NCBI RefSeq assembly: GCF_021462225.1
Contig: NC_061811.1
Coordinates: 25,319,663-25,383,662 of the forward strand
DNA from: Girardinichthys multiradiatus
Lineage: Eukaryota; Chordata; Actinopteri; Cyprinodontiformes; Goodeidae
DNA: 64,000 nt
Reading direction: 5' to 3'
Under the pieces are notes generated by a model. The model was not told the DNA's origin. It did no database searches and saw nothing but the letters and a program-made list of their open reading frames with translations. The position numbers were made by a program, and so were the translations under genes. Positions 12,801 to 27,800 of this stretch are shown one piece after another (the stretch's first letter is position 1; each line of letters opens with the position of its first letter).

Positions 12801-15800
12801 AGACACCTCAGTGGGAAGTCTGTGGGAAGGAAAAGGTGTGGCAGAAAACGCTGCACAACGAGAAGAGGTGACCGGACCCTGAGGAAGATTGTGGAGAAGC
12901 GCCGATTCCAGACCTTGGGGGACCTGTGGAAGCAGTGGACTGAGTCTGGAGTAGAAACATCCAGAGCCACCGTGCACAGGCGTGTGCAGGAAATGGGCTA
13001 CAGGTGCCACATTCCACAGGTCAAGCCACTTTTGAACCAGAAACAGCGGCAGAAGCGCCTGACCTGAGCTACAGAGAAGCAGCACCGGACTGTTGCTCAG
13101 TGGTCCAAAGTACTTTTTTCGGATGAAAGCAAATTCTGCATGTCATTCAGAAATCAAGGTGCCAGAGTCTGGAGGAAGACTGGGGAGAAAGAAATGCCAA
13201 AATGCCAGAAGTCCAGTGTCAAGTACCCACAGTCAGTGATGGTCTGGGGTGCCGTGTCAGCTGCTGGTGTTGGTCCACTGTGTTTTATCAAGGGCAGGGT
13301 CGATGCAGCTAGCTATCAGGAGATTTTGGAGCACTTCATGCTTCCATCTGCTGAAAAACTTTATGGAGATGAAGATTTCATTTTTCAGCATGACCTGGCA
13401 CCTGCTCACAGTGCCAAAACCACTGGTAAATGGTTTACTGACCATGGTATCACTGTGCTCAATTGGCCTGCCAACTCTCCTGACCTGAACCCCATAGAGA
13501 ATCTGCGGGATATTGTGAAGAGAACGTTGAGAGACTCAAGACCCAACACTCTGGATGAGCTAAAGGCCGCTATCGAAGCATCCTGGGCCTCCATAAGACC
13601 TCAGCAGTGCCACAGGCTGATTGCCTCCATGCCACGCCGCATTGAAGCAGTCATTTCTGCAAAAGGATTCCCGACCAAGTATTGAGTGCATAACTGTACA
13701 TGATTATTTGAAGGTTGACGTTTTTTGTATTAAAAACACTTTTCTTTTATTGGTCGAATGAAATATGCTAATTTTGTGAGATAGGAATTTTGGGTTTTCA
13801 TGAGCTGTATGCCAAAATCATCCATATTAAGACAATAAAAGACCTGAAATATTTCAGTTAGTGTGCAATGAATCTAAAATATATGAATGTTAAATTTTCA
13901 TCATGACATTATGGAAAATAATGAACTTTATCACAATATGCTAATATTTTGAGAAGGACCTGTATGCCAAAGGACAGCAATAGATCTTCATGTGAAATTT
14001 TTTTTAGAGCAGAATGCATCTGATTTCTTAGCTGAGCCTCAACACCTGCCTAAAAAATGTTTCCTAGAATTTAACAGCAGAACAGCACATTTTCCTGAAA
14101 ACTTTATGGCCTTAAAAAAAAAATAAAAAAATCACAGGATTCCACATGGTTCTGACTTCCGTACTCCTTAAATAATGTAAATCCCTAAACTTCATACTGT
14201 ACATAAACCCAACTTTAAATTAATGGTAAGGCGTACCGTCTGTGTATGTGGTGGCACCATCGTGCGTCCCAGTGGGGATGGCAAGGTTATTTTCTGACCA
14301 GAGCACCTTCTTCCACATTTGCCATGACTTCTACATGGCTTTGAGAAAACTGCTGAGATGAGTTCTTAATGGCTTTCTTTCAAAAATGACATTTTACCAA
14401 CAATTTAGGTGTTTCTTGGTGCTTTTAATTTTACTGATACTGCCTAAAAAAGTTTTTTTTCCACTATGACCATGCAAAAGGTTGGCAAAAACGTGCTACA
14501 AAAAAACCCCAAAAAGTACTAGGTAATGGTAAACAACTGGTTTCAAATCTATTGGTCAACATAAGCAAATAGGAATCGCTACAAATTCAATTACAACAAA
14601 TTGTAAAAATGTGTTAGTAGGGAACTTGATCCTGTGACCAATAAAAAAAGGTTACCTTCAAGAGAATGTGCCATCTCTCTGGAGCATGTATATGACAGAA
14701 AGTAGAGACAGACACTAAACATACAGGGCCAAATGTTGCCGCAATTAGAGATGCATAAATCAATTACTGGTCAATACTGATTTCTAGTTTTTGTCTTTGA
14801 TGTTTGATCTGCCGATTAAAAAAAGTACACAAGCTCATTTGGGTAACGTTTGTTTTAATTCTACTATCAAATCTAGCACACTTGGTTCAAATAGGTAGAT
14901 TTTCAGCACAACTGCCCCCGAACGCTGAATAGCCATTTAGAAATTCTTAGACACAACCCTTTTCCCAGTAAGTGAACACACCATACTTAGTGTTACTGAC
15001 AACAGCACTGTTCAGTGTAGTTGCTGTCATTGAGGTAAGAAGGCATAATGCTGGCTTTCCTAAGGTCAGAGGAAGCACAGAGATGTAAGAAGGTATTTAC
15101 AAAGAAAACATGTCGGGACAGGTCTATGTTTCTCTTAGGCTGTGAGAGAGAGCAAGACTTTCAGCAGATAACAGGAAGGCCAATAAGGAGTTCAGATAGA
15201 GTACAGCTTTAAGTCTCGTCACAGAACATGTTGGATTTGGCAACCTTTAGGAAATCCCACAGTTATTTTATTACAGTATACACACGATAACTGCAGTTTG
15301 TGTAATGCTATCCACGCTAACCCTTGCTAATTGCTAATAGAGGATCATAAAGACAGTTTGCAAATTTTAAAAGGTAATCAGTTTGTGTTTAAAATATAAG
15401 TCAACCTTGTTTCTCTCAGACACAGCATGTGACATCTCCTCTACTCCTATTTAAATAATGAATGACCAACTACCACAAGAAGGCTGGAAAAGTATATCTT
15501 GAACACTATTTTTAATATTACAATTTGTAAAGAATAGCTTAACCCCAAATCAACTTTTTTTTGCAGATAAATTGGATAAATTGGGCCTTAAGGGTGTTAT
15601 TTGTATGTTACTGTGCAAATTTTGACATTTTCAAACTTGTCTTAATCTGTTATATTTGGCCTAAAACCACTGGTTACAAATGGTAACAAAATGTGTCACA
15701 TGTCTACTTCACAGCCCCGTGTTCGGGTATAAAACCATCTCACTCAGACCCACGCCCCCGTGGCGAGTCAGGAGTTGGAATTGTGAGCATTGATCAATAG

Positions 15801-18800
15801 CAGTTTTCAGATTTGCATTTTATTATCTATTAGTAAGCAATGCGATACTGCTTTGAACGTTAGCCCATGTTAGCAATGATGATGCTAACATCACTTTACC
15901 ACTTAGAAACTGGGCCTATTCGCTGAGTCAGTGTATTGAGCCATCGGCTCAAACTGAGAAGGCTCAGGCCCGCTGTGCTCCACAAAGCCTCTTTAAACCT
16001 GCAGTGACGAGGGGGATAAAAAATCCTCTACCTCAAAAGATCCATCTGTGGCGAAACAACGAGCGTCACTCTGCTCACTCTCCATATTTCAAAATGTCAA
16101 ATTAAGCTAGCTGCCACTTTCCCTCATCCCCCCGCTTAGACATTTGCTCATCCCCACACTTGACCATCCCCCTCATTGTCTCTCGGCACCGCCCACTTTG
16201 GTGGCGTTTTTTTCAAATCTGTCTGGGGGCAGGGTTATGCTTTTACATTGGGTTTAGTTACACTTTAAAGAGAAATTGGAGTCGCTAAAACTGGTATCAA
16301 CAAGAGAAAGCTTTGCAAAAACCAAAAACTGAAAATCTGTTGTAAGAATCCTGATCAGTGCATCTCTATGAGGTCCTTTATTTTCAGAGCAGGGTTTGCA
16401 ATAATCCGCAACATACATTTGTTATCTGAACAAAATGCAATGTTCTGAAACAATGCACTAAACTGGCCTTTAAACAAGGTAAATACATAATTTAAAATCA
16501 AAGTTGTGTGTGAGGGAATCCATTAACATCAAACACTAACACCAGTAAAAGCTTTCTGTTATCTAATATTTAAATATCAAAGTAACAAACTGATCAAAGC
16601 TTAAAGCTTTCTAACATACAAATCCCTCTCAAGACTATAGGGTGGAAAAAAATCTTTATAACTGTCGCCTTGATCTTGTTTGATTTGTGATAAAACATAC
16701 TTTGCTGCTTGTGCAACACTTAACTTGTGTGTGTTGCTTCATACACTGCTTTTTTCTTGTTTCTATTTCTTCTGACCACAGCAATAATAAGAACAAACAG
16801 CATTCTGCATATTGCATTGTGAAGCAAAGCTGCTTTCTGTAAAACAAAGTTTCCCTGAACACAACAGTCACAGATGCACACCCCAGTCTCACTCTCCCAC
16901 CAATGGTATAAATAGCACTACCATGCAGCTCTCATCCCCCCACCCCTTGTGTATTTACAGTCATACTTTCACTGTTCCCCACCACCACCAAGCCAGCACA
17001 TAATAATGATGCACGGCGTCACAGAAACGCACACTGGGCCACAGTACTGGTGGCAACCATCCTTTACATTTTGCTCTGCTTCCTCCTCCACTCTCATTTC
17101 TTACCCTCTACCCTCCTCCCTTCTATATTGTGTCACTCGTGTTTTAGCTCCCACTCTTTGCCGCTACCTTATCGCGCCTACTGCCAAATGCCACCGCTGT
17201 CCATCACACCGCTGGCTCGCAGAGGATGTGAGAACATGTGTTTTTGTTTGTGGGTGCTCGCACATGTTAGTGTGTCTCTTTCTCTTCGCTCTTGCAGACT
17301 CAACCCCACCCTCCCCTCACCGTTACAGAGCCGGGACAGGTCATAGAGGGATGGACGGAAACAGGGATGGAGAGGTGGAACAGAGAGATGGATACGGGAT
17401 AGTTGAAGCATCGATGGAGTGAGAGCTGAACCACAGATGAATGGACACAGTCAGCTTTATTAGCAGTAAGTCATAGCTGGTTTTATGGGGCCAACGTTTG
17501 TACGTTTTGCACAAATTAGTACAAGTTAAAAAATAGGCTTTGAGTAAATAATTGCTCTCATTATTACAGAAAACAAATAAAACTTTCAGAAAAACAAAAC
17601 TGAGTAATTATTATAGCATTTGCCAACAGGCAGACAAAGCAAAAGTGCAATAGCTTAAACAAACGTGTTTGTTAAGTTTGTCACATCTTCCCACAGTTAC
17701 TGGCTTCAACATCTGAGAACACTGCAAATAAAAAAAGATAATATATGCACACAGAAGGAAAAAAAATCAAAACTACTTGGGGAAACATTTACAACTCTGG
17801 TTTTTTGCTCTGTATTTATTTGGCATGTCTAAACACAAACATATCAAGACTTTGATAGCAGCTTAAAATGTTTCTGTTTAAACAGATCTGGCAACCTACA
17901 GCTCCTGGCAAACGTTCCCATACTGCTCCAACTTTTTCACATTTTGTCCAATACAAAAAAGAAACTTTAATATATAAATATATTAGATTGTAAGTGATAG
18001 ACCGTGACAAGGTAGTTGATAATTGTATCCTTCTTTCCATTCTACTTCACGTTTTTTTTAATTGTTTTACAATACAGCTCAAGCTCAGTCAGACTGGATG
18101 GAGAGCATCTGTGAACATCAACTGTCAAGTCTAGTCATGGATTTAGGTTTAGACCATTCTAACACCTGAATGTGCTTCGATTTAAACCATTCCTTTGCAG
18201 GTCTGATGGTTTGTTTAGAGTCATTGTCCTGCTGGAGGGTAAACATCTGCCCCAGACTAAAGTCTTTTAGGACACATTCACACTGCTGGCCTGGTACAGT
18301 AATCGACAAAAGTGAGAAAATTCACACCTTCAGTTGGCCTGGTTTGCGTCACGCACATTTTTTAGATCAGACCAAAGTCATGCAGTAGCAATATATTGTT
18401 TCAGGGGCAGTTTTGCTCCAGTAATATGCTGATCATAAAGAAAAAAGGCGCAAAGAAGAAAGTCCGTCTCATCAGGGTTTCTGTTGCTAGACTCCTTCAC
18501 CTTCAGATTGGCGCTCTTTGTTATTCCTCTACTTCTTATTCTGTTCAAATTGAATTGAATTGAATTGAATTGTTCAAATGCGCTGCTCTTACTTTACATC
18601 CTCTCCTCCTGCTTTTGGTACGCAGGTTCTTCTTGTCTGGCTTGTCAGTTTAAATATTCAACCATCTCTTGGTAGGTTTGCAGTTGCTCAATGCATTTTT
18701 GGATGACGGATTGAAATTTATATTGTTTTATAACCCGGACCTGGTTTAATTTGAGCGAATATTCAATTTCAAACCCCTGAGGACTTTACAGAAAAGTTAA

Positions 18801-21800
18801 CCAATAATAAAAAGTTATTAATAATAATAATATATAAATATTAAATATTTTTGAAAGGAATGAATGTGTTTTATTCGGGGATATCAAAGTAAAAGGGGCT
18901 AAATAAAAACGCATGCCGTATGAATCTGATTTAAATTTGTAAAAAAAAAAAAATCATTTTCAGTCGACTTCACAATAATGCGTCATTCTGTGTTAATCTA
19001 TCACATACGGTTCCCATTAAAAACATTAAGGTTTAGGCTGGAATGTGACAAAATGAGGAAATCCTAAATGGGATGCTTTTGCACGGCACAGCAAGCTAAG
19101 CTCTATTAGAAAGGCTGTGTGCAACCAAGATAACATACTTTTTATGATCTGAAAGTGAAAAAAAATCTTTTCGTTAAATTTAGTAGTGGTAAACAAATTT
19201 TGAACATTTAACAATCTCACTGCCATAGAATTTGAAACGATTTGGTTGTTTGCTCTTTTTTGTGGGGTGGGAGGTAAAAGGGATGAATGAGAGACACTGA
19301 AAATGTAAGAAAAAAGGACAAGTGGGCAGAGAAGAGGTGTGTTATACCTGGAAGAAGCCTTGGGCCATGGGACCACCTGGCATGGCATCGTTGGGTGGCA
19401 TGTTGCCCATCACCGGGCTTGGTGCTGCCGCTGCGCTCTGAAACCCACAGACACAGTAGTTAAATCATTCTCTGCTCCACAACCCTGATGCACCAGTGAC
19501 TGAAATTACTCCACCTGTATTGCATCAGTTTATGCAGAATTGTGTTTCAATGGAAATTACATAGACAAAAGAAGATATATAATAAATTATGTTATCACTT
19601 ATGTTTTTTTTAAATAATTATTATAATTATTTCCCCGTGGACTAATCCTCAGTAGCGGATTTCAATGGAAATTTGATCACCTGCACTTAAGCCAACACCT
19701 GTAACACAGGACTTTCCCTTTATCAGAGTCAAACAAAAAAAATGAGGATTCCTATGGATGTATGGACAGACAAAGGATATGCATCTTTTCTCAAAACAAA
19801 CAACAAAAATAATAAAAGCATTTTGGTTGGAGAGACTTAGTCAGTTAAAAAATTCAGATATTCATCATCTCAAAAAATGGACACGGAATAAAACCCGTAA
19901 ATACAAATATTTCGTTTAATCCAGACCTACAGGTCCTTCTCAAAAAATTAGCATATTGTGATAAAGTTCATTATTTTCTATAATGTAATGATGAAAATTT
20001 AACATTCATATATTTTAGATTCATTGCACACTAACTGAAATATTTCAGGTCTTTTATTGTCTTAATACGGATGATTTTGGCATACAGCTCATGAAAACCC
20101 AAAATTCCTATCTCACAAAATTAGCATATTTCATCCGACCAATAAAAGAAAAGTGTTTTTAATACAAAAAACGTCAACCTTCAAATAATCATGTACAGTT
20201 ATGCACTCAATACTTGGTCAGGAATCCTTTTGCAGAAATGACTGCTTCAATGCGGCGTGGCATGGAGGCAATCAGCCTGTGGCACTGCTGAGATCTTATG
20301 GAGGCCCAGGATGCTTCGATAGCGGCCTTTAGATCATCCAGAGTGTTGGGTCTGGAGTCTCTCAACGTTCTCTTCACAATATCCCACAGATTCTCTATGG
20401 GGTTCAGGTCAGGAGAGTTGGCAAGCCAATTGAGCACAGTGATACAATGGTCAGTAAACCATTTACCAGTGGTTTTGGCACTGTGAGCAGGTGCCAGGTC
20501 ATGCTGAAAAATGAAATCTTCATCTCCATAAAGCTTTTCAGCAGATGGAAGCATGAAGTGCTCCAAAATCTCCTGATAGCTAGCTGCATTGACCCTGCCC
20601 TTGATAAAACACAGTGGACCAACACCTGCAGCTGACACGGCACCCCAGACCATCACTGACTGTGGGTACTTGACACTGGACTTCTGGCATTTTGGCATTT
20701 CCTTCTCCCCAGTCTTCCTCCAGACTCTGGCACCTTGATTTCCGAAAGACATGCAGAATTTGCTTTCATCCAAAAAAAGTACTTTGGACCACTGAGCAAC
20801 AGTCCAGTGCTGCTTCTCTGTAGCCCAGGTCTGGGGAATGCGGCACCTGTAGCCCATTTCCTGCACACGCCTGTGCACGGTGGCTCTGGATGTTTCTACT
20901 CCAGACTCAGTCCACTGCTTCCGCACGTCCCCCAAGGTCTGGAATCGGCCCTTCTCCACAATCTTCCTCAGGGTCCGGTCACCTCTTCTCGTTGTGCAGC
21001 GTTTTCTGCCACACTTTTTCCTTCCCACAGACTTCCCACTGAGGTGCCTTGATACAGCACTCTGGGAACAGCCTATTCGTTCAGAAATTTCTTTCTGTGT
21101 CTTACCCTCTTGCTTGAGGGTGTCAATAGTGGCCTTCTGGACAGCAGTCAGGTCGGCAGTCTTACCCATGATTGGGGTTTTGAGTGATGAACCAGGCTGG
21201 GAGTTTTAAAGACCTCAGGAATCTTTTGCAGGTGTTTAGAGTTAACTCGTTGATTCAGATGATTAGGTTCATAGCTCGTTTAGAGACCCTTTTAATGATA
21301 TGCTAATTTTGTGAGATAGGAATTTTGGGTTTTTATGAGCTGTATGCCAAAATCATCCGTATTAAGACAATAAAATACCTGAAATATTTCAGTTAGTGTG
21401 CAATGAATCTAAAATATATGAATGTTAAATTTTCATCATGACATTATGGAAAATAATGAACTTTATCACAATATGCTAATTTTTTGAGAAGGACCTGTAC
21501 TTAAATCAAACTCAGTACTTTTCCAGACTTGAAGACAGAGCAGGAACTGCGCAAAAAATACAAACAAGAGAACTGATTCGACCAACAAGGCAAACATGAT
21601 ATAACTGTGTTCTTGACAACAGGCATAAAACAAGATGCATGTTCAGAGTGCTTACATAAGCAAGCTGGGGAAAAAAAACAAAGATCAGACCAGCACTCAG
21701 AAACATGAACAGGAAAATCACACAGACACACAAAGAGTTGCATCACAGGCTCATAAAGTGCAGCCCTTCAGTACAGAGCAGACAGGGGAGGACGGCAGGC

Positions 21801-24800
21801 TACATGCGAGAAGAGGGGCGGGGAGGTTCAAGACCCCAGGGATGGAGCCGGTCTGACAAACACATGCTCCTGAACGTCCACTGCTCCAGCAGCACGCACA
21901 CCTAGAGAACGCTCTGCGTCCCTCAGATGATACTGTATGCTTGGAAGACAACGCAGCAGTCTAATAACAGGCATGTAGGCAAACACTCTCCGTTCTTCCT
22001 TTATCTATTACCAACACACATAACAACTGAAACAACCCCCCCCATCATTATGCTAATTTTTGCTTGTGAACATGAGCAGAGCACTGAATCCCAGGGGTAG
22101 AAGCAGGGTCGCTACCTCTTTACCTCTTCACCCCCCCTCCCCTTTTTTCTCTGTCCTCTGCACAGGTTTCTCTGCACCCACCAATGACACCCCCCACCCC
22201 CGCCCCACAACCCTTCCTGGTGCCCCAACCGTTGTATTGTGCCTCCCCCTCACAACCTCTTCTCCTCCTTCTCTCAGCCCCCTCACTCCCCCCCCCCCCA
22301 CCCCACCCCCACAGTAGGGTGTCAGCAGCTTGCAGAAGCTGTTGCTATGGCGACAGGTCCTATCTGCACTTTGTCCCCCTGGCATCCCCCGCTCCAGGAG
22401 AGCAGAGAGAGAATAAGAAGATGCAGGAGAGAGTGAGATCCAGAGAGTGAGTTTGGAGATAGAGTGAGAAAGAAAAAGAACAAATCAGGGCTGGGAGGAA
22501 AAACTAAGATCGTTGGGGAAAAAGGGAGATTTGTTTGGTTCCAGTCAATCTGCAGATCTCCACTTATTGCTATAGAGCACTACTGACAATTATTCTTCAC
22601 ATTCATTTTCATATTTAACAAACTAAACCGAATGCAAACAAAAAAACTGCGCAGACTCAGCGATTGCCGCCAGCGAAAAGAAAATGCAGATTTAGTATGC
22701 AATCGGACTTTATTAAAACCAACTGGCCTGGGGAAATACAGCAGAGCTTTTTTTTTGTTTTTTGTGATTGCACAAGGTATACATTGTCCATATAAAATTT
22801 TCAGTTTTCACAATGAAGAAATAAATTGTTGGTAAAAAGTGTGACTCACAAAGAAAGTGGATCTGGTTGAAGTTCAGTCAACACTACGGTAGATAAACAA
22901 GGACTTCTAATGCAAAAGAACCCTGCAGGTACAGCAACAAGACATTAATGTTGAGCTAATTAGTTGATTTTTAAAGTCAAGTTGAATCAGTTTTTTTTCT
23001 TTTTTCTTCTTTTCCTGGCGTCAAGTTTGAGAAAAGTCGGTTGTTGAAGAACTGTGTAGAAAACATACCGTCAGGAGCTTTAATGTTTGACATAAAACGC
23101 AACTGACAGGAATATATATTCCTTTCATTTAAAGCAGCTAGACGTTCAACAAAACCCATGGGGCAAACTTTCAAATGCTTGGAAATATTTACACTGTTTA
23201 AACCGTAAACTGCATTTTAATGGCCTTACCCTACAGAGCTGAACGAATGCTGTGTCACAGCGTCGAGTGGGCACATCTACACAAAGCAGCTTTTTTGATG
23301 TAACCTGGGTGAGAATAATACTCTATCTGAACTGTAGAAACAAACTGTATCCCACTGCTGTGGCCACCGACGCCACATGAAACATATCACCGTCTCCTGT
23401 TACGATATAATGAGGAGTTATTTGTGTAGATGCTTTATTAAAACAGCTGTTTAGGACCAAGCACACACATCTGTGGCCTCCCTTAGCTCATGCAATAAAA
23501 ACACTTGCAGGAACACAACAAAGCTCCTAAGGCCTTTACATCTGGTCAGAAACTGACAGCTGATCAAAAAGGTGCGTAAAACACGTCTGATCAGCAGGAA
23601 GCCGCATCATCACAAACTACAGGATGTTTTGTGTGAGCTCTACAACGTTATCAGGCAGCTGGATCTATTGTTTTTGTGATATTAGGGAACCAAACGACAG
23701 CATTATTTCTGATATTAATGTCAATTGTGATCCATCCAGCTTTTATCAACATACTCATTTTCCCAACTTCTGTGAGCTGAAGTATTTTATTGACCTAAAT
23801 TTAGATTATGTTTGTGCATCACGAAACTGGCCAACTGGTCTGCTTTGTCCCTTAAAATGGCCTGTGACAAACTACCCTTCTTCTAACCTTTCATAACCTC
23901 TCTACAAAAAGGTCAGATCGTTGGAGTGCACGATTGAAAGTTATTCAGTCAACAAATTCTACCTTAACGTGGTGGAGGGGTTTGAGTGCTCGAATGATCC
24001 TAGAGGCTATTTTGTCTGGGGCTTAAATGCCCCTGGTAGGGTCTCCCATGGCAAACAGGCTCTAGGTGACGGGTCAGACAAAGAGCAGTTCAAGAACCCA
24101 TCATGACGACTATTAAATCAAGGCATGTGACGTCGCCTGGTACGGCGGAGCCGGGGTCCACCTGGAGCCAGGCCTGGGGTCGGGACTCGTCGGAGAGCGT
24201 CTGGTGACTGGGTTGCTCCTCGCGGGACCCGCACGGGCCAAGCCCGAACGAGAGACGCGAGGCCATCCCCCAGTGGGCCCACCACCTGCAGGGGGAACCG
24301 TGAGGGACCGCTGCAAAGAGGATTGGGCGGCGGACGAATGTGGCGACCTCGGCGGCCCGATCCCCGGATGCTTAGGCTGGCTCTAGGGACGTGGAATGTC
24401 ACCTCGCTGGGGGGGAAGGAGCCTGAGCTTGTGCGGGAGGTCGAGAGATATCGACTAGAAATAGTCGGGCTCACCTCCACGCACAGCGTGGGCTCTGGAA
24501 CCCATCTCCTCGAGAGGGGCTGGACTCTCTTCTACTCTGGAGTGGCCCACAGGGAGAGGCGGCGGGCTGGGGTGGGTTTGCTTGTTGCCCCCCAGTTCAG
24601 CCGTCTCGTGTTGGGGTTTACCCCGGTGGATGAGAGGGTCGCATCCCTGCACCTTCGGGTTGGGGACAGGTCTCTGACTGTCGTTTCAGCCTACGGGCCA
24701 AGCAGTAGTGCAGAGTACCGGTCCTTCTTGGCGTCCCTGTCAGGGGTGCTGGATAGTGCCCCTCCTGGGCACTACATTGTTCTGCTGGGGGACTTCAACG

Positions 24801-27800
24801 CCCACGTGGGAAACGACAATGACACCTGGAGAGGCGTGATCGGGAGGAATGGCCTCCCCGATCTGAATCCGAGTGGTGTTTTGTTACTGGACTTCTGTGC
24901 TAGTCACGGATTGTCCATAATGAACACCATGTTCAAATATAAGGGTGTCCATCAGTGCACTTGGCACCAGGACACCCTAGGCAGGAGGTCAATGATCGAC
25001 TTTGTTGTCGTATCATTAGACCTTCGGCCACATGTTTTGGACACTCGGGTGAAGAGAGGGGCTGAGCTGTCCTCTGATCACCACCTGGTGGCGAGTTGGA
25101 TCCACTGGAGGAGGAGAAACCCAGACAGACTTGGCAGGCCCAAGCGCAAAGTGAGGGTCTGCTGGGAACGTCTGGCGGAGCCCTTGGCCAGGGATGTATT
25201 CAACTCCCACCTCCGGGAGAGCTTTGACCAGATTCCGGGGGATGTTGGAGACATAGAGTCCGAGTGGACCACGTTCTCCGCATCTATTGTCGATGCTGCC
25301 GCCCGTAGCTGCGGCCGTAAGGTCTGCGGTGCCTGTTACGGCGGCAATCCCCGAACCCGGTGGTGGACACTGGCATTAAGGGACGCTGTCAAGCTAAACA
25401 AGGAGTTCTATCGGCTGTGGTTGGCTTGTGGGACTCCTGAGGTGGCTGACGGGTACCGTGAGGCCAAGCGTGCCGCGGCCCGGGTGGTGGCAGAGGCAAA
25501 ACTCGGGCATGGGAGGAGTTCGGTGAGGCCATGGAGAAGGACTACCGGTTGGCCTCGAAGCGATTCTGGCAAACTGTCCGCCGCCTCAGGAGGGGGAAGC
25601 AGTGTTTCGCCAACACTGTTTACAGTGGGGGTGGGAGGCTGCTGACCTCAACTGGAGACATTATCCGGCGGTGGAAGGAGTACTTCGAGGATCTCATTCC
25701 CTGGTGGAAACAGAGTACCTCAAGCCTCTGGATGTTGTGGGGCTGTCATGGTTAACATGCCTCTTCAACATTGCGTGGCGGTCGGGGACAGTGCCTCTGG
25801 ACTGGCAGACTGGGGTAGTGGTCCCCCTTCATAAGAAGGGTGACCGGAGGGTGTGTTCCAACTACAGGGGGATCACACTCCTCAGCCTCCCTGGTAAGGC
25901 CTATGCCAGGGTATTGGAGAGGAGAGTCCGGCCGATAGTCGAACCTCGGCTTCAGGAGGAGCATTGTGGTTTTCGTCCCGGCCATGGTGTGTTGCTTTGT
26001 GCAGGCCTATCACAATAAATTCCTATCAGGTGGTCTGAAGTTTGTGGTTTTTAAGGGACAAATTGTGTAAAGGTTTTAGGCATGTGAATACTTTTGCAAA
26101 GAACCATTCACAAGTTTCACATTTTATAATAACAGCACTGAGAATGACATTGACTCTGTGTCCTGGTGGCCAGATCCTCCATGCACTTCTTTCTACTTTG
26201 TCTACTCCTGCTTCCTCTTGCTCTCTACTGAGCATGTGCAGAAAAGGCACTGATGGGCCCCATTAGACTGGCAGTTGAACTGTAATTATAATGGATGGAT
26301 AAATGAACAAGTGAATGGATGAACGGAGGGATGCATACAACTTTTAAACAAAGAGATAAGGAAAAAGTCTCTAAATGAAAGTATTTTTCCCATACTGTTA
26401 TTTTTCCGTATTTAACATTCAAAGTACTTTGTACGTTCCATACTTTTTCCACACTGTGAAGGAAACCTGGGAATACTGTGACTTGTGTAGATAAGCTGTC
26501 CTCTGCACCGCAGTTCTACCCAAATATTTAGAATACAATAGAGGAATGATCAAATATTTACTGGTATAGACGTTTTAAACGAGGCGATGGCTGGACTCTA
26601 TTTTGGCTCTCCAGCTGCGGTTCCTAACCTTTTATAGAACCGGTTGAGAACTGACTCTAGGACCACTGGAACTGCTGCTTCTCGTGGCAGAAAACTACAA
26701 GTCAGACCTTTTTAATCCTGAGTTTTGGCTCACTGTGAGGACCATCATGTTGCGTTTGCTTTTCGTGCTCTGTACTGTTTCCAAATGCTGATGAATAATC
26801 TATTAGAGAACAAAAGACTCTGGATCTGATTGGGTGGCAGAGAGCAGTATGTAGATGGGTTATACAGAATAGCATTGATCCATACCTCTCCATTTCCCTC
26901 TTCCCCTCTCTCACCCGTAGGACCTACCGGACGGATCAATAGTGCTCAACACATTATTGACCTCCGCCTGATACCTTTCACAGGAATAAAGACAGAGACA
27001 TAAACACTTGATGGCAAAAATGGAGAGGACGGAAGGGATGGCAAGTGCATTCATGTGTGGGTGTGTGTGTGTGGGCCTATATTTTTGTGTGTGTCCCTGC
27101 CTGGAGAGGTACTAATCTACATTCTGGTTCACACTGATATGTACCTCATCACTGTCTCCTTGACCCGCTGTCCTTAACGCACACAGAGAGGGGCGTTGGG
27201 GGGGATTGGGGCGAGGACAGAGAAGCAGGGGGAGGGCCTGGAGGAGTGAGGATGGGAGGTGGTCGGAAAAAAGCTGACTGTGGTGATCGAGCCGGTTCGC
27301 CCATCCCGTCGAAACAGAGCGTTTCGCTCGAAAAGCAACAAGACACAGCTGCAACTCTCGCCATCACGTCTGACAAATGAATGTGAATGCCAACACAATC
27401 TCTGAAAACCCAGCTGTTCCTCAAAACTGGCACAACTCGCACGGTAAACACACACACATCCACAATAGGCTGCTGCCAAGGTAGCAGCGCCGAACCAGAC
27501 AGGAGGAGTGTGCACGCCAGCGCTAAGACACACAGCAGACACAACATCCACTTAGCCAGTACTCCACAGAGAAGGCAGGGGGGCTGCAAGAACATAACAA
27601 GAACACAACTACAAACCAGAACAAAACCAGAACATTCAAATCAGGAAGACAATTTTAAACCATAACCATGGGCACTTAGATGGAAATACATATTATGTTG
27701 TGAAAAAGTATATTAAGGAATTGATCCCAATCTTTGCAGAACATTTTTTAAGACACATCAGAGGATGTTTGAGCATTAATGATATGTTTAAGGTCATGCC

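Noticed and set aside
14746..16368. Assigning this element firmly to hAT by target duplication
   Set aside because: Flanks gccgcaat and tgaggtcc do not match; only the ends support the call.
27149..27595. 148-residue minus-strand frame with hydrophobic start
   Set aside because: Overlapping frames of similar length and no family match; composition artefact of intron DNA.
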